Assembly (NCBI RefSeq): GCF_023630255.1
Contig: NZ_JALPRS010000001.1
Coordinates: 248,001 to 312,000 of the forward strand
Direction: 5' to 3'
DNA from: Pontibacter deserti
Lineage (GTDB): Bacteria; Bacteroidota; Bacteroidia; Cytophagales; Hymenobacteraceae
DNA: 64,000 bases
This document shows, in pieces, positions 52,188-61,863 of this stretch (the first letter of the stretch is position 1; every line of letters starts with the position of its first letter). A program made the translations under genes and the position numbers. Under the pieces are notes generated by a model. It was not told the origin of the DNA. It saw only the letters and a program-made list of their open reading frames with translations, and did no database searches.

Positions 52188-54369
52188 AGCGGGGTGTTTT
52201 GAAGTGTATCCGGAATGTGGTGCCGTGGCCTTTTATACTTTCCACGTCAATGGAGCCACCCATAGCTTCTACCTGCGATTTTACAAGGTATAAACCAAGT
52301 CCTTTTCCTTCTTTATGTACATGAAATCGCTTATAAAGTTTAAATATATGCGGCCGCACCAATTCCATATCCATCCCCAAGCCATTGTCCTGCACCTGCA
52401 CGTTAATCCCTTCAGTATTCTTGCTAATGCTAAGCTGTAAATGCAAAGGTCTGTCTTCAGAGCGGTACTTTATAGCATTCGTCATCAGGTTGTGCAGTAT
52501 GCTGTAAACATAAGCCCGCTTAGCATGAAATAATGTTCCTTCGGCTGTTTGCAGGTCTATACTTGCATTAATAGAAGTAAGGGTTTCCTGTAAGCTGTGT
52601 ACCACCTCTGTGGTGATGGAATGCAGATCTACCAACTCTATGGCTTCTGTATTATCAGGGCTTTTAACAGCAAGGATTTTGCTCAGGTCGCAGATCACAT
52701 TATCCAGGCGCAGGGCAGATTTATCCAGGTTCTCAAGCGCCATTGTATAATTTTGAGATGATATATCCAGCTTTGGAAGTATCCTGGTAAGGCCCATCAT
52801 GTTGGCTACCGGAGCACGCAGATTATGCGAAACAATATAAGTAAACTGCTGCAGGTCGCGATTCTGCATTACCAGGTTTTCGTTCATCTGCAGTAACTTG
52901 GCTTCTGCAAACTTACGCTCCGAGATATCTGTGTAAATCACTACAAATTTCTCTACTTCACCATTTTCGCTCAGGATCGGGGTGATATCAGCCGCGATCC
53001 ATATTTTTTCGCCGTTCTTTTTGTACGTAAGCAGCTCTTCGGAGAATGGTATAGCCAGGCAAAGCATACGCTTCATGTTCAGGATGTCGTCCTGGTCTGT
53101 TTCTGGCCCCTGAAGTATAGCAGTCGGTTCCTGGTGCAGCATTTCTCCTAAGGTATAGCCTGTAAGCTGCAGAAACGAATTATTTACCCACTCTATACGG
53201 CCTTTGTTATCTGTTATGATAACGCCGTTGGTTGTTTTGCTGGCAACCAGCGATAGTTTGTTGAGTTCATCCTGCGCCGCTTTCTTGGCTGTAATGTCTG
53301 TAAAACAAACCGCAATACCGTCTTCAAAAGGGTAGATCTTGTACTGTGTGGTAGCCTGGATTGTCTCAATATATTCTTCCATTTCAATGGCAACACCGGT
53401 AGCCATTACTTCCATACACTTGCGGTAAAACATAGTACGCACCAGTTCCGGGCACTCCATCCAGATATTTCTGTTAAGTATGGCCTGTACTGGTAAGTTA
53501 AAGTAGGTGGCAAATGTGTTATTGGCATAAGAAATACACCATTGCCTGTTTAGCGCAAAAAAGGCTTCCGTTATACTTCCAAGTATGTTATTTAACTGAG
53601 TTGCCTGTTCCTGAAGTAGCTTTTCCGATAATTTAACCTGCGTAATATCCTTTGCTATGCAGTGTACGGCTGTTATCCGGTTACCCAGCCAGACTGGTAC
53701 CAGTGTCACGTTTATATCCAGCAGGCCGCCATCTTTGTCGATGATTCTGGTATCGAATGTATGGGCACCGCCGGCGATTACCTTACGAAAAGCCTGTAAT
53801 GCCTCCTCAAGATTTGAAGGGGGAATAAATTGTGTAAAATGTTTGCCAATAGCTTCTTCTGAAAGGTAACCGGAAATTCGTGAGACACTTGCGTTGCTTT
53901 CTTCAATAACACCTTTTTCGTTGAGCGTTAACACAAGATCGGGATGGTTAAAGAAGAGAGCTTTATAGTATGCCTGGCTTTTTTCACGCAAGGCTGCAGA
54001 CTCAACTTCATCTGTTACATCACGGGCATTGGTTACATAGCCATTTACTGCCGGGTTGTCCAGCATGTTGGTTATAATCAGGCTCAGCCACCGCCATGAA
54101 CCGTTCTGGTGCAGGTATCGGAACGGTTTGACTTTTATTTGCTTCTGATGCTGGATTGCCTCCAGTACCTGCAGCACGTAGGGCAGATCATCGGCGTGCA
54201 CAAAATGAAGCGAGGTATTACCTACCAGCTCTGATGGTTTAAATCCAAAATGTAGTTCTACTGAATTACTGACGTATTTATAGATTCCGGCGGAATCTAA
54301 AATCGTGATCATGTCATGACTGTTCTGTATAATAGAACTGTAAAATTCCTGGGTTAGGCTATCGGTCAT
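52180..54369 (-). CDS. Multi-PAS sensor histidine kinase
   Basis: 729 residues with no transmembrane helices. About four PAS domains fill residues 5-490; for example ISRITGYLSEEAIGKHF, GVIITDNKGRIEWVNNSFLQLTGYTLGEM. The HisKA phospho-site is H515 in FTYIVSHNLRAPVANMMG. The ATPase follows with HNLMTNAIKYRSE (N box) and VQDNGLGMDMELVRPHIFKLYKRF...KGLGLYLVKSQVEAMGG. It senses an intracellular signal, possibly light, redox or a small ligand bound by a PAS domain. It is cotranscribed with the receiver gene. Confidence 0.93.
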   Translation of the reverse strand: MTDSLTQEFYSSIIQNSHDMITILDSAGIYKYVSNSVELHFGFKPSELVGNTSLHFVHADDLPYVLQVLEAIQHQKQIKVKPFRYLHQNGSWRWLSLIITNMLDNPAVNGYVTNARDVTDEVESAALREKSQAYYKALFFNHPDLVLTLNEKGVIEESNASVSRISGYLSEEAIGKHFTQFIPPSNLEEALQAFRKVIAGGAHTFDTRIIDKDGGLLDINVTLVPVWLGNRITAVHCIAKDITQVKLSEKLLQEQATQLNNILGSITEAFFALNRQWCISYANNTFATYFNLPVQAILNRNIWMECPELVRTMFYRKCMEVMATGVAIEMEEYIETIQATTQYKIYPFEDGIAVCFTDITAKKAAQDELNKLSLVASKTTNGVIITDNKGRIEWVNNSFLQLTGYTLGEMLHQEPTAILQGPETDQDDILNMKRMLCLAIPFSEELLTYKKNGEKIWIAADITPILSENGEVEKFVVIYTDISERKFAEAKLLQMNENLVMQNRDLQQFTYIVSHNLRAPVANMMGLTRILPKLDISSQNYTMALENLDKSALRLDNVICDLSKILAVKSPDNTEAIELVDLHSITTEVVHSLQETLTSINASIDLQTAEGTLFHAKRAYVYSILHNLMTNAIKYRSEDRPLHLQLSISKNTEGINVQVQDNGLGMDMELVRPHIFKLYKRFHVHKEGKGLGLYLVKSQVEAMGGSIDVESIKGHGTTFRIHFKTPRYD

Positions 54370-54392
54370 TACTGGCTTGGCTAAAAGTCAGA

Positions 54393-54416
54393 TTATACCA
54401 TCTGGTAATGGTATAA
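54393..54416. promoter_or_regulatory. Inverted repeat upstream of the sensor kinase
   Basis: TTATACCAT (54393-54401) and ATGGTATAA (54408-54416) are exact reverse complements with 6 nt between them, 24 bp before the kinase start. It may be an operator or a leader hairpin. AATGGTATAA recurs at 54575 and near 40625. Confidence 0.35.
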
Positions 54417-54613
54417 TTTGGTGCAAGTATAAATTGTAATAACCTGATAACCTACTATATTATGGTATATTTTTTTATAGTTAAATTTTGTATAATTTAA
54501 GGTGGTTGGAGTGTTGTTTAGATTTGAATACGTAGTAAAATGATAATATTTAAGGGCGTGTGTTGGTAAGCTTTAATGGTATAAAATAAAGAATTGATGA
54601 GAGGTGTTATAAC

Positions 54614-55891
54614 TTATTCTCCCAGAACGATTTCTCCGCCTTTCATTACAAAAGTTACCTTACGAATGTCGCTTATACTTGTAGCAGGGTTACCCTGAAC
54701 AGCAATAATATCGGCTAGTAAACCAGTTTTTATACGCCCCAAACTATTGCTTAAACCGAACACATCCGCGTTTACAGAGGTAGCTGATTTTAGCACATCC
54801 AGCGGTTTCATGCCATAGTCGACCATCATCTCCATTTCGCGGGCATTATCGCCGTGGGTAAAAACGCCTGCATCACCACCCATGCTTATAGTTACTCCGG
54901 CTTTAAGGGCAGCAGCAAAGCTTTTACGTTTTTTCTGTATTCGTTCCGGCTCCGGCTCACTTCCTTTCTTCCAGCCACGGTATTGGGTTATAGCATCGCC
55001 GGCTGCCAACGTAGGGCAAAGCGCAACGTTATGCTTTTTCATGAGGCGGTAAATTTCCGTGGTAGCATTATCGCCATGTTCTATAGTTGATACACCAGCA
55101 AGTATAGCCCTGCGCATTCCTTCGGGGGTAGAAGCATGGGCAACTACTTTTCTGCCACCACTTGCAGCCACTTCCACTATGGTTTTAATTTCTTCCAGTG
55201 TAAAAGTGGGAGCTGCTTCTTGGTTTAAACCCCAGCGGTAATCGGTGTATACTTTAATCAGGTCGGCTCCTTTCCCCATCTGCTCACGCACTTCCCGGGT
55301 AAGGCCTTCGGTGCCATCGGCTACAGCGGCGCCAATAGGAGTCTCTATCTCATAGCTTAATTCTTTAGGGCCATAACTACCCGTTGCAACTATAGCTTTG
55401 GTGGCGATCAGCATACGCGGACCAGGTATAACTCCTTTTTCAATGGCCTGTTTTAGCCCGACATCGTCATAGCCTGCACCTTCCGTACCTAAATCGCGAA
55501 CGGTAGTAAAGCCAGCCAGTAACGTATTGTTAGCATGTACGGTAGCACGGGCAACTCGCTCTGCTCTCGATTCTTTCAGCACCTGGTCGTTCCAGGGGGT
55601 TTCGTTGTAGGGATGAAGAAACAAATGGCTATGTCCCTCAATCAAGCCTGGCAGCAGGGTAGTGCCCTTCAGCTCAATTATTTTAGTGTTTGCGGGAGCC
55701 CGTGTAATTACCCCAATTGCTGCTATGGTATCGCCTTTAACCAACACCTGCCAGTTATCATGCATCTTCTCGCCATCAAACACCCGGTCTGGTTTTAGCA
55801 GGTAATATGTTGAGGTATGCTGTGCCTGGCTTATTTCCGCAAACAGCACACAAAAGAACAGTATAAGGCTACGAAATAGGTAAAAGCGCAT
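54614..55891 (-). CDS. Exported amidohydrolase
   Basis: 425 residues from the ATG at 55891, chosen because it gives the signal peptide MRFYLFRSLILFFCVLFAEISQAQ; upstream in-frame ATGs add residues without character. The metal-dependent hydrolase signature is TLLPGLIEGHSHLFLHP. Later conserved parts are VVAHASTPEGMRRAILAGVSTIEHG and ISMGGDAGVFTHGDNAREME. This is the imidazolonepropionase-like/prolidase-type amidohydrolase group, often periplasmic in Bacteroidota. Substrate unknown. Confidence 0.88.
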   Translation of the reverse strand: MRFYLFRSLILFFCVLFAEISQAQHTSTYYLLKPDRVFDGEKMHDNWQVLVKGDTIAAIGVITRAPANTKIIELKGTTLLPGLIEGHSHLFLHPYNETPWNDQVLKESRAERVARATVHANNTLLAGFTTVRDLGTEGAGYDDVGLKQAIEKGVIPGPRMLIATKAIVATGSYGPKELSYEIETPIGAAVADGTEGLTREVREQMGKGADLIKVYTDYRWGLNQEAAPTFTLEEIKTIVEVAASGGRKVVAHASTPEGMRRAILAGVSTIEHGDNATTEIYRLMKKHNVALCPTLAAGDAITQYRGWKKGSEPEPERIQKKRKSFAAALKAGVTISMGGDAGVFTHGDNAREMEMMVDYGMKPLDVLKSATSVNADVFGLSNSLGRIKTGLLADIIAVQGNPATSISDIRKVTFVMKGGEIVLGE

Positions 55892-55985
55892 AAGTATAAA
55901 CTGACTTTGCATGTTACATGAAAACATTAAGATACTATCATGTTGCGGTACTGCAAAATCTTTTATACTTGCTGCTGTTTACCTT

Positions 55986-57596
55986 TTAGTCTTCATTTGT
56001 TAACCTGATAATCATGCCTTCGTTTGGCTGTAGGTTTAGCTGTTCATCTGCCTGGTGGTTTTCTTGTTTGACCTCTGTGCTAAGTATAATCTGTCCTTTT
56101 GGTGTAAGGTACTTCGGTTTAAACGGGCAGTTATTGTTACCCATATTTAACACAATCAGCAGGTCAGTTTCCTGGTGCACACGGCGGTAAGCCAGCACAT
56201 CGCCTTCAGCCTGAACGGGTATATAATCGCCTATACTTAAAGCCGGTTCACTTCTGCGAAGTTGTATCAGTTGGCGGTAAAGCGCAAGTATAGATTCCGT
56301 ATTTTCTTTTGCAGCTTCTACATTTACCTGTTTATAGTTGCCGGCCAGACGAAGCCAGGGCTTGCCGGTTGTAAAACCAGCATTTTCAGAAGCATCCCAT
56401 TGCATAGGTGTGCGGGCAGGGTCGCGGCTCAGGTTCAGCCCGGGCATGTTTAACCCTTGCGGGTCTTGTATCTCCTCTTCCGGAATCGGTACATCTGCCA
56501 TCCCGATCTCGTCGCCATAGTATAAAGTGGGAGTGCCACGCAACGTTAGCAACAACATGGCCGCCACCCGTGCCTGCTCCATCCCGATCCTTGTAGCAAT
56601 GCGAGACTTATCGTGGTTACCCAATACCCAGTTCGGCCAGCCGTTTTCAGGCAAGGCGCCTTCATATTCATCGATATGAGCCGCTATTTTTCGGGCATTC
56701 CAAGGCAGTGTTAGCAGCATAAAGTTAAATGGGAGATGTGCGCCATTCCCATTGATGCCATAATAGGTTACCAGCTTCTGGATGGGCAGGTATATTTCTC
56801 CTATAATCACACGGTCCTGGTACTCGTTTGTCACTTTCCGCATTTCACGCACCAGGTGGTGTGCTTCGGGCTGATCGGTAGAGAAGGCAGGAGTCAATTT
56901 CTCATAGGTAGCCATCTCAGGTTTATAGTCAGGGTTTGGTGGGTTGTCGCGCAGAAGTTTGTCTTTTATCATGTGCCACATAACATCTACCCTGAAGCCA
57001 TCTACACCTTTGTCCAGCCAGAAACGCATAGCATCAAACATCGCCTTCTGTACTTCAGGATTGCGCCAGTTAAGGTCGGGTTGCTCTTTTAGGAAGGCAT
57101 GGTAATAATATTGCCCAGTTTTTTCATCCCATTCCCAGCCGCTGCCCCCAAATACACTAAGCCAGTTGTTAGGTTCGCTGCCATCTGGTTTGGCATCTTC
57201 CCAAATGTACCAGTCCCGTTTCGGGTTGTCTTTTGATGAGCGGGATTCCAGGAACCAGGGATGCTGATCAGAAGTATGGTTAGGCACCAGGTCTAATATC
57301 ATTTTCATATCCCGGCGGTGTACTTCTTCAAGCAGGCTATCAAAGTCGGCCATAGTACCGAACAGCGGGTGAATGCCAGTATAATCTGATATGTCGTAGC
57401 CAAAATCTGCCATCGGCGATGGATAGATAGGAGAGATCCATATCGCATCGATGCCCAGCCATTGCAGGTAGTCTAGCCGCTGACGGATGCCGTTCAGGTC
57501 GCCGATGCCATCGCCGTTGCTATCCTGAAAAGAGCGTGGGTAAATCTGATAAATGATTCCGCTTTGCCACCATAGGTGCTTTTTATCTTCCGCCAT
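55986..57596 (-). CDS. Alpha-glucosidase (GH13)
   Basis: 536 residues without signal peptide. It opens WWQSGIIYQIYPRSFQDSNGDGIGDLNGI. QPDLNWRNPEV is the alpha-glucosidase-specific motif, GFRVDVMWHM holds the nucleophile Asp, VIIGEIYLP the acid/base Glu, and VLGNHDKSRIATRIG the third Asp. It releases glucose from maltose or short oligosaccharides, so it can feed or drain the maltose and trehalose pools of the 13-29 kb locus. Specificity (alpha-1,4, 1,6 or trehalose) is not determined. Confidence 0.93.
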   Translation of the reverse strand: MAEDKKHLWWQSGIIYQIYPRSFQDSNGDGIGDLNGIRQRLDYLQWLGIDAIWISPIYPSPMADFGYDISDYTGIHPLFGTMADFDSLLEEVHRRDMKMILDLVPNHTSDQHPWFLESRSSKDNPKRDWYIWEDAKPDGSEPNNWLSVFGGSGWEWDEKTGQYYYHAFLKEQPDLNWRNPEVQKAMFDAMRFWLDKGVDGFRVDVMWHMIKDKLLRDNPPNPDYKPEMATYEKLTPAFSTDQPEAHHLVREMRKVTNEYQDRVIIGEIYLPIQKLVTYYGINGNGAHLPFNFMLLTLPWNARKIAAHIDEYEGALPENGWPNWVLGNHDKSRIATRIGMEQARVAAMLLLTLRGTPTLYYGDEIGMADVPIPEEEIQDPQGLNMPGLNLSRDPARTPMQWDASENAGFTTGKPWLRLAGNYKQVNVEAAKENTESILALYRQLIQLRRSEPALSIGDYIPVQAEGDVLAYRRVHQETDLLIVLNMGNNNCPFKPKYLTPKGQIILSTEVKQENHQADEQLNLQPNEGMIIRLTNED

Positions 57597-57685
57597 ACCT
57601 GAACTATAGTTGTTGCTGCTATTTATAGTTCTGTTTGTACGGTGGTTAAAAGCTGGGGATATGCCGTGTGAAATGGTTTAAAAGT

Positions 57686-57718
57686 AAAAGCCACCTGCAC
57701 ATATTACAGGTGGCTTTT
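57686..57718 (-). terminator. Terminator of the M28 peptidase gene
   Basis: AAAAGCCACCTG (57686-57697) pairs exactly with CAGGTGGCTTTT (57707-57718). On the minus strand a TTTT run follows, 36 bp after the peptidase stop. Confidence 0.88.
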
Positions 57719-57753
57719 GCAGAAGTATAAACTTCCATACCTAAGCTATACTT

Positions 57754-59397
57754 TTACTGTACTGCTCTGGTGCCAAAGAAATCGTTCTGGTTCCAGGTTG
57801 GTCTTTCGTTTTGCTGTGCTACCAGGTACCCGATCAGGAAGTTAAGTTGTGCATACTTTTTCCCAGCATCGTAATCAAAAATGCCATTTGGTCCATCCTG
57901 TGGTTTGTGGTAGTATTCTTCACGCCACTTCTTCACGGTCTCATCCAGGTTGTTTTTACCGTCTTTGGTTTTATTGCCATACTTAATATGTAGTGCAGGC
58001 ACGCCCTGCACAACAAAGCTATACTGGTCGCTGCGGATAAAGCGGTTCTGGTCCGGTTCAGGGTCTTCTTCAACGCCTAGACCCATATAAGCACTGGCCT
58101 GCGCCACCTGGTTGGCCAGCGAAGAATGCTGCGCACCCAGTGCCACCACCGATAACAGAGGGGCTATGATGGCAGGCATATCTGTGTTAACGTTTGCAAT
58201 CATTTTATCAGATGGCACAGTAGGGTAGTTTGCAAAGTAAGCAGAACCTAATAGCCCCATTTCTTCAGCAGTAACCATCACCAGCAGCACAGATCGTTTT
58301 GGTTTTTCTTTAACATGGTTATAGATACGCGCAATTTCAAGTAAACTTGCTACACCTGATGCGTTATCGTGAGCACCGTTATAGATAGAATCTCCGTTAA
58401 CAGGAGTTCCGATGCCTACGTGGTCCAGGTGAGCGCTATGCACCACATATTCGTCTTTCAGTTGTGGATTTGAGCCTGTGATCTTACCTACAACATTATA
58501 GCTTTCAAAATCGTGGTAGCCGGAAGTATAGGTTGCTTTTATACTTGCCTGTAATGCTGCCGATGCCGGTTTGCCAGCTTTTATACTTTCCTGTGCTTTT
58601 GCCAGGTCAAGGTTGCTTTGTTTAAAGAATTGCTGCAGTGTGTTGTAGCTAAGGTTGGCCAGTAACTTAATGTTATCTGAAACATACGTACGAGATGCGC
58701 CAACTTTACCATCCGGCGTCATAACACTGTAAACACCTTTCTGCAGATTTGGCAACTTGGCTTTCTCGTTTGGCGCAACAACTATAACACCTACAGCACC
58801 ATGTAACACAGCATTTCTCAGCGTATTGCTCTGGTCCATGTTATAGGCTGCTACTGTGCTTTCAAACTTCTCAGGGGCACCACGGAACACCACTACTATC
58901 TTGCCTTTTGCATCTATTCCAGCATAATCATCATAGCCCAGGTCAGGTGCTGAAATGCCGTAACCGGCAAATACCAGGGGAGCTTCTATAGTTACGTTCT
59001 GCAGCACCGGGTTTGGGTAAATAACTGCGTCGTTTCCAATATGTAAGGCAGTTTGTTCACCTTTGGCGTTAATGGCTGTTATACTTGCACCAGCTCCGGT
59101 TGTAGCCTGACGCAGTCGTACTGTTTGTAGGTAAGTGTTGTTTTCGCCAGCCGGAGCTACACCTGTTTTCTTATACTGATCGATCACATAATCTACCGCC
59201 ATCTGGTAACCGGGAGTACCGGGTTTGCGGCCCAGCAGTTTATCATCTGCCAGGTAATCGATATGGGCTTTAATAGCTTTGGAGTCTGCCTTTTTCATGG
59301 CTTTCGCCACTTTCTTTTCCAGTTTTATAGTTTGAGAAAAAGAAGTACTGGTAGCCAGCAGGCAGCATAGCAGGAAAAATAGTGTATAGTTGCGCAT
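57754..59397 (-). CDS. M28-family zinc aminopeptidase
   Basis: 547 residues with a signal peptide (MRNYTLFFLLCCLLATSTSFSQ). A PA domain (residues about 125-280) is inserted before the catalytic part, which has HSAHLDHVGIG (Zn His), NGAHDNASGVASLLEIARIY (bridging Asp), VTAEEMGLLGSAYF (Glu) and NVNTDMP. It is exported, probably to the periplasm or outer face, and removes N-terminal residues from peptides. It has its own promoter-like element and terminator. Confidence 0.92.
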   Translation of the reverse strand: MRNYTLFFLLCCLLATSTSFSQTIKLEKKVAKAMKKADSKAIKAHIDYLADDKLLGRKPGTPGYQMAVDYVIDQYKKTGVAPAGENNTYLQTVRLRQATTGAGASITAINAKGEQTALHIGNDAVIYPNPVLQNVTIEAPLVFAGYGISAPDLGYDDYAGIDAKGKIVVVFRGAPEKFESTVAAYNMDQSNTLRNAVLHGAVGVIVVAPNEKAKLPNLQKGVYSVMTPDGKVGASRTYVSDNIKLLANLSYNTLQQFFKQSNLDLAKAQESIKAGKPASAALQASIKATYTSGYHDFESYNVVGKITGSNPQLKDEYVVHSAHLDHVGIGTPVNGDSIYNGAHDNASGVASLLEIARIYNHVKEKPKRSVLLVMVTAEEMGLLGSAYFANYPTVPSDKMIANVNTDMPAIIAPLLSVVALGAQHSSLANQVAQASAYMGLGVEEDPEPDQNRFIRSDQYSFVVQGVPALHIKYGNKTKDGKNNLDETVKKWREEYYHKPQDGPNGIFDYDAGKKYAQLNFLIGYLVAQQNERPTWNQNDFFGTRAVQ

Positions 59398-59435
59398 GTA
59401 AGGTTAAAATTTGTTCAGCTTAATGTAAGGATAAA

Positions 59436-59443
59436 CAAATATA
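59436..59443 (-). promoter_or_regulatory. Possible -7 element of the M28 peptidase gene
   Basis: On the minus strand TATATTTG, a match to TAnnTTTG, about 39 bp before the start codon. No clear TTG at -33. Confidence 0.35.
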
Positions 59444-59475
59444 AGGTTTGTAACCAGAAATGGACAGCTTAAATA

Positions 59476-61857
59476 CTAGAAAGGATATCCGATCGCAATG
59501 TTCAGGATCATACTATTTTCGCCGCTAAACCCAAACTTGAAATCTGAAAGCACATTACGTTCACCCGCATCCTTACTCGGGTCACGCACAGGTATACCTA
59601 AATCAAATCTTATTACAAAAAACTCGACATCTATGCGCAAGCCAAATCCGGTGCCTACAGCTAGTTCCGCTAAAAATTCATTGCCTTCAAATTTCCCGCC
59701 GGGTCTGTCGGGCTCCCCCTCATCGTCAAAGGTATCCCTGAGCATCCAGACGTTACCGGCATCAAGAAACACCGCTCCTTTGAAAAAACCAGCCAGCGGA
59801 AAACGGTATTCTATATTGCCTTCCAGTAAAATTTCTCCAGTCTGATCGAAGTAAGAAATGTTTGTAGCAGTAGTATCCTCGAAGGTACCGGGACCTACGC
59901 TTCGGGCCCGATAAGCCCGGACGCTGTTAGGGCCGCCAACAGAGAATTGTTTTACATAGGGCAATACCGTGGAGTTTCCGTGGGCATACCCTATACCTGC
60001 CATTAAACGTGTTGCAATCTGGCTTTCTCTGCCAAAGTTAAAGTAATAGCGGAAGTCATTCTCGGTCAGCACATACTGGGAGTAAGGCTTGCCAATAAGT
60101 GTACGCGGCATATCTTCTTCCGGGTCTTCAGCACCGGTCAGGGTTTGCAGACCATTTATCAGGTTGCCTGACCCATCCAGAACAAAGTTATAGAAGAACT
60201 GGTGCGTACGGTTGGTTTCCATCTGGTTCGAATACGTGAACTGGTACATCGAGCCTATAATAAACTGGTCCTCGAAGCTCCGGCGCAGGTATGGGTTTTC
60301 TTCCAGTATTCCTTCGAATGCCGGAGTAATATTGCCCAACTGTACATATTGCAGGTTTATCGGGGTTAAATCGTGCGTGAACTTAGGTTTAGGGCGCCAG
60401 TTGTAAGCATACGAGGCGTTAACAGAGTTCATCTGGTAATACTGCACCCTGTTCAGGAAATTAAAACCTGCAGTAATACGTGTTTTAGGCACAAATTCGG
60501 TGCGCAGGTTCCTGAATTTAAAAGGCGATACAATACGCGGAATAGTAAGTGTGGTTTGTACCCCTAACTCATAGGAGGTAAGGTTGTTGTTGGTTACTTC
60601 TTCGCCCTCAGGGGTTGTCTCGTTGTTGCCACCGCCACCTACCTGGCTTTCGAAGTTACCTGTAAAATCTACTGTAAGAAGCTCAGAGCCTTTAAATGCA
60701 TTCCTGTTCCGGAACGAGACTGATAATCCCGGTCCTGAAAAGTTGGAAGATTTATTTACATATCTGCCATGCAGACGCAGCGATTTCTTGAAAGCAGGGG
60801 TGAGGTAAATAAAGGAATCAAGTTTACCTTGCTGTGTTGTATCCGGTTTGTAATCTATGTTCACGAATTTGTAAGCAGGCAGACCGGAAAGCCTGTTTAT
60901 AGTTAGCAAATGCTCCTGGCGGGAGTACAGACTATCGTGTTCCAGAAATACACCGTAAAGCAGATGCCGCGCTCTTACATAGTTCTCATTCGGGATGTAA
61001 TGGTAACCTTTGTATTCTATGGTATCGCTTACCGATAGGCTATCGGCTATGGTAAAGTTGGCAAAAATGTAGATATCATCTATCGTATAAGGCCGCAACG
61101 TATGGCTGGGTACATCTTTCTTTAGCCGCATCAAAACATCAGCCTGCCGGTTGCCGACAGTTGTATCTACACTATAAATTAGCAGGTCCGGGCTGAAGTA
61201 GAAATAGCCTTTGTTTTTCAGGTTGGCATCAATGCGCACGCGCTCCCCGGTCATTGCTTCCAGGTCGTATGGGTCTCCGGATTTAAGAAGCGTTTCCGGC
61301 TGAGCAGCTTTAATAGCTTGGTGCACCGGCAACGAATCAGCTAAAATATACTCTATTTTACGGAAGCGGTACGGCTCGCTTACAGAGGCAGTCCAGTCTA
61401 TAGTTGCTTTCTTGTTTTTGATAGTGGTTTTGCTTGTTACAGCGTTGTTGAAATAGCCCCGGTTATGCAGGCGGTCGCTCATTACCTGGCTTACACTATT
61501 TGTATCTACTGTAGAAATAAGTACAGGTGGCTCTCCTAATTTGGTTTGTATCCAGTGCTTTATACCTTTCTCTTTCTCAGTATAAAACATGTTGTGTATA
61601 GCCAGTTTAGGCCGCATACCAAGTATAGAAAAGTTAGGCTTAGGACGTACCGTGGATGACAGTTCTGTCTGCATTAGCTTCTGGCGGTTACTGCTGTCGT
61701 TTTTGCCATCTACTTTCACACTAAAACCAGTAAACAGGGCATCATCTTTGGGTATGCGCTTTGTGCCGGCACACCCTGAAAGTATAAGCAACAGAATGGC
61801 TGCCAAAACTATGCTCAGTTTTTTGTAAGTAAAGTATGCAGGTAGAGCTACAAACAT
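59476..61857 (-). CDS. tamL: TamL-type BamA/TamA-family outer-membrane lipoprotein
   Basis: 793 residues. The signal ends LLLILSGCAG, a clear lipobox, so unlike TamA this is a lipoprotein, the form called TamL in Bacteroidota. N-terminal POTRA-like repeats (residues about 30-330) precede a surface-antigen barrel of 16 strands with the conserved GGPNSVRAYRARSVGPGT segment and a final LNIAIGYPF. It should help insert or export outer-membrane proteins with TamB. It lies 6 bp after the tamB gene. Confidence 0.9.
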   Translation of the reverse strand: MFVALPAYFTYKKLSIVLAAILLLILSGCAGTKRIPKDDALFTGFSVKVDGKNDSSNRQKLMQTELSSTVRPKPNFSILGMRPKLAIHNMFYTEKEKGIKHWIQTKLGEPPVLISTVDTNSVSQVMSDRLHNRGYFNNAVTSKTTIKNKKATIDWTASVSEPYRFRKIEYILADSLPVHQAIKAAQPETLLKSGDPYDLEAMTGERVRIDANLKNKGYFYFSPDLLIYSVDTTVGNRQADVLMRLKKDVPSHTLRPYTIDDIYIFANFTIADSLSVSDTIEYKGYHYIPNENYVRARHLLYGVFLEHDSLYSRQEHLLTINRLSGLPAYKFVNIDYKPDTTQQGKLDSFIYLTPAFKKSLRLHGRYVNKSSNFSGPGLSVSFRNRNAFKGSELLTVDFTGNFESQVGGGGNNETTPEGEEVTNNNLTSYELGVQTTLTIPRIVSPFKFRNLRTEFVPKTRITAGFNFLNRVQYYQMNSVNASYAYNWRPKPKFTHDLTPINLQYVQLGNITPAFEGILEENPYLRRSFEDQFIIGSMYQFTYSNQMETNRTHQFFYNFVLDGSGNLINGLQTLTGAEDPEEDMPRTLIGKPYSQYVLTENDFRYYFNFGRESQIATRLMAGIGYAHGNSTVLPYVKQFSVGGPNSVRAYRARSVGPGTFEDTTATNISYFDQTGEILLEGNIEYRFPLAGFFKGAVFLDAGNVWMLRDTFDDEGEPDRPGGKFEGNEFLAELAVGTGFGLRIDVEFFVIRFDLGIPVRDPSKDAGERNVLSDFKFGFSGENSMILNIAIGYPF

Positions 61858-61863
61858 ATAGGG

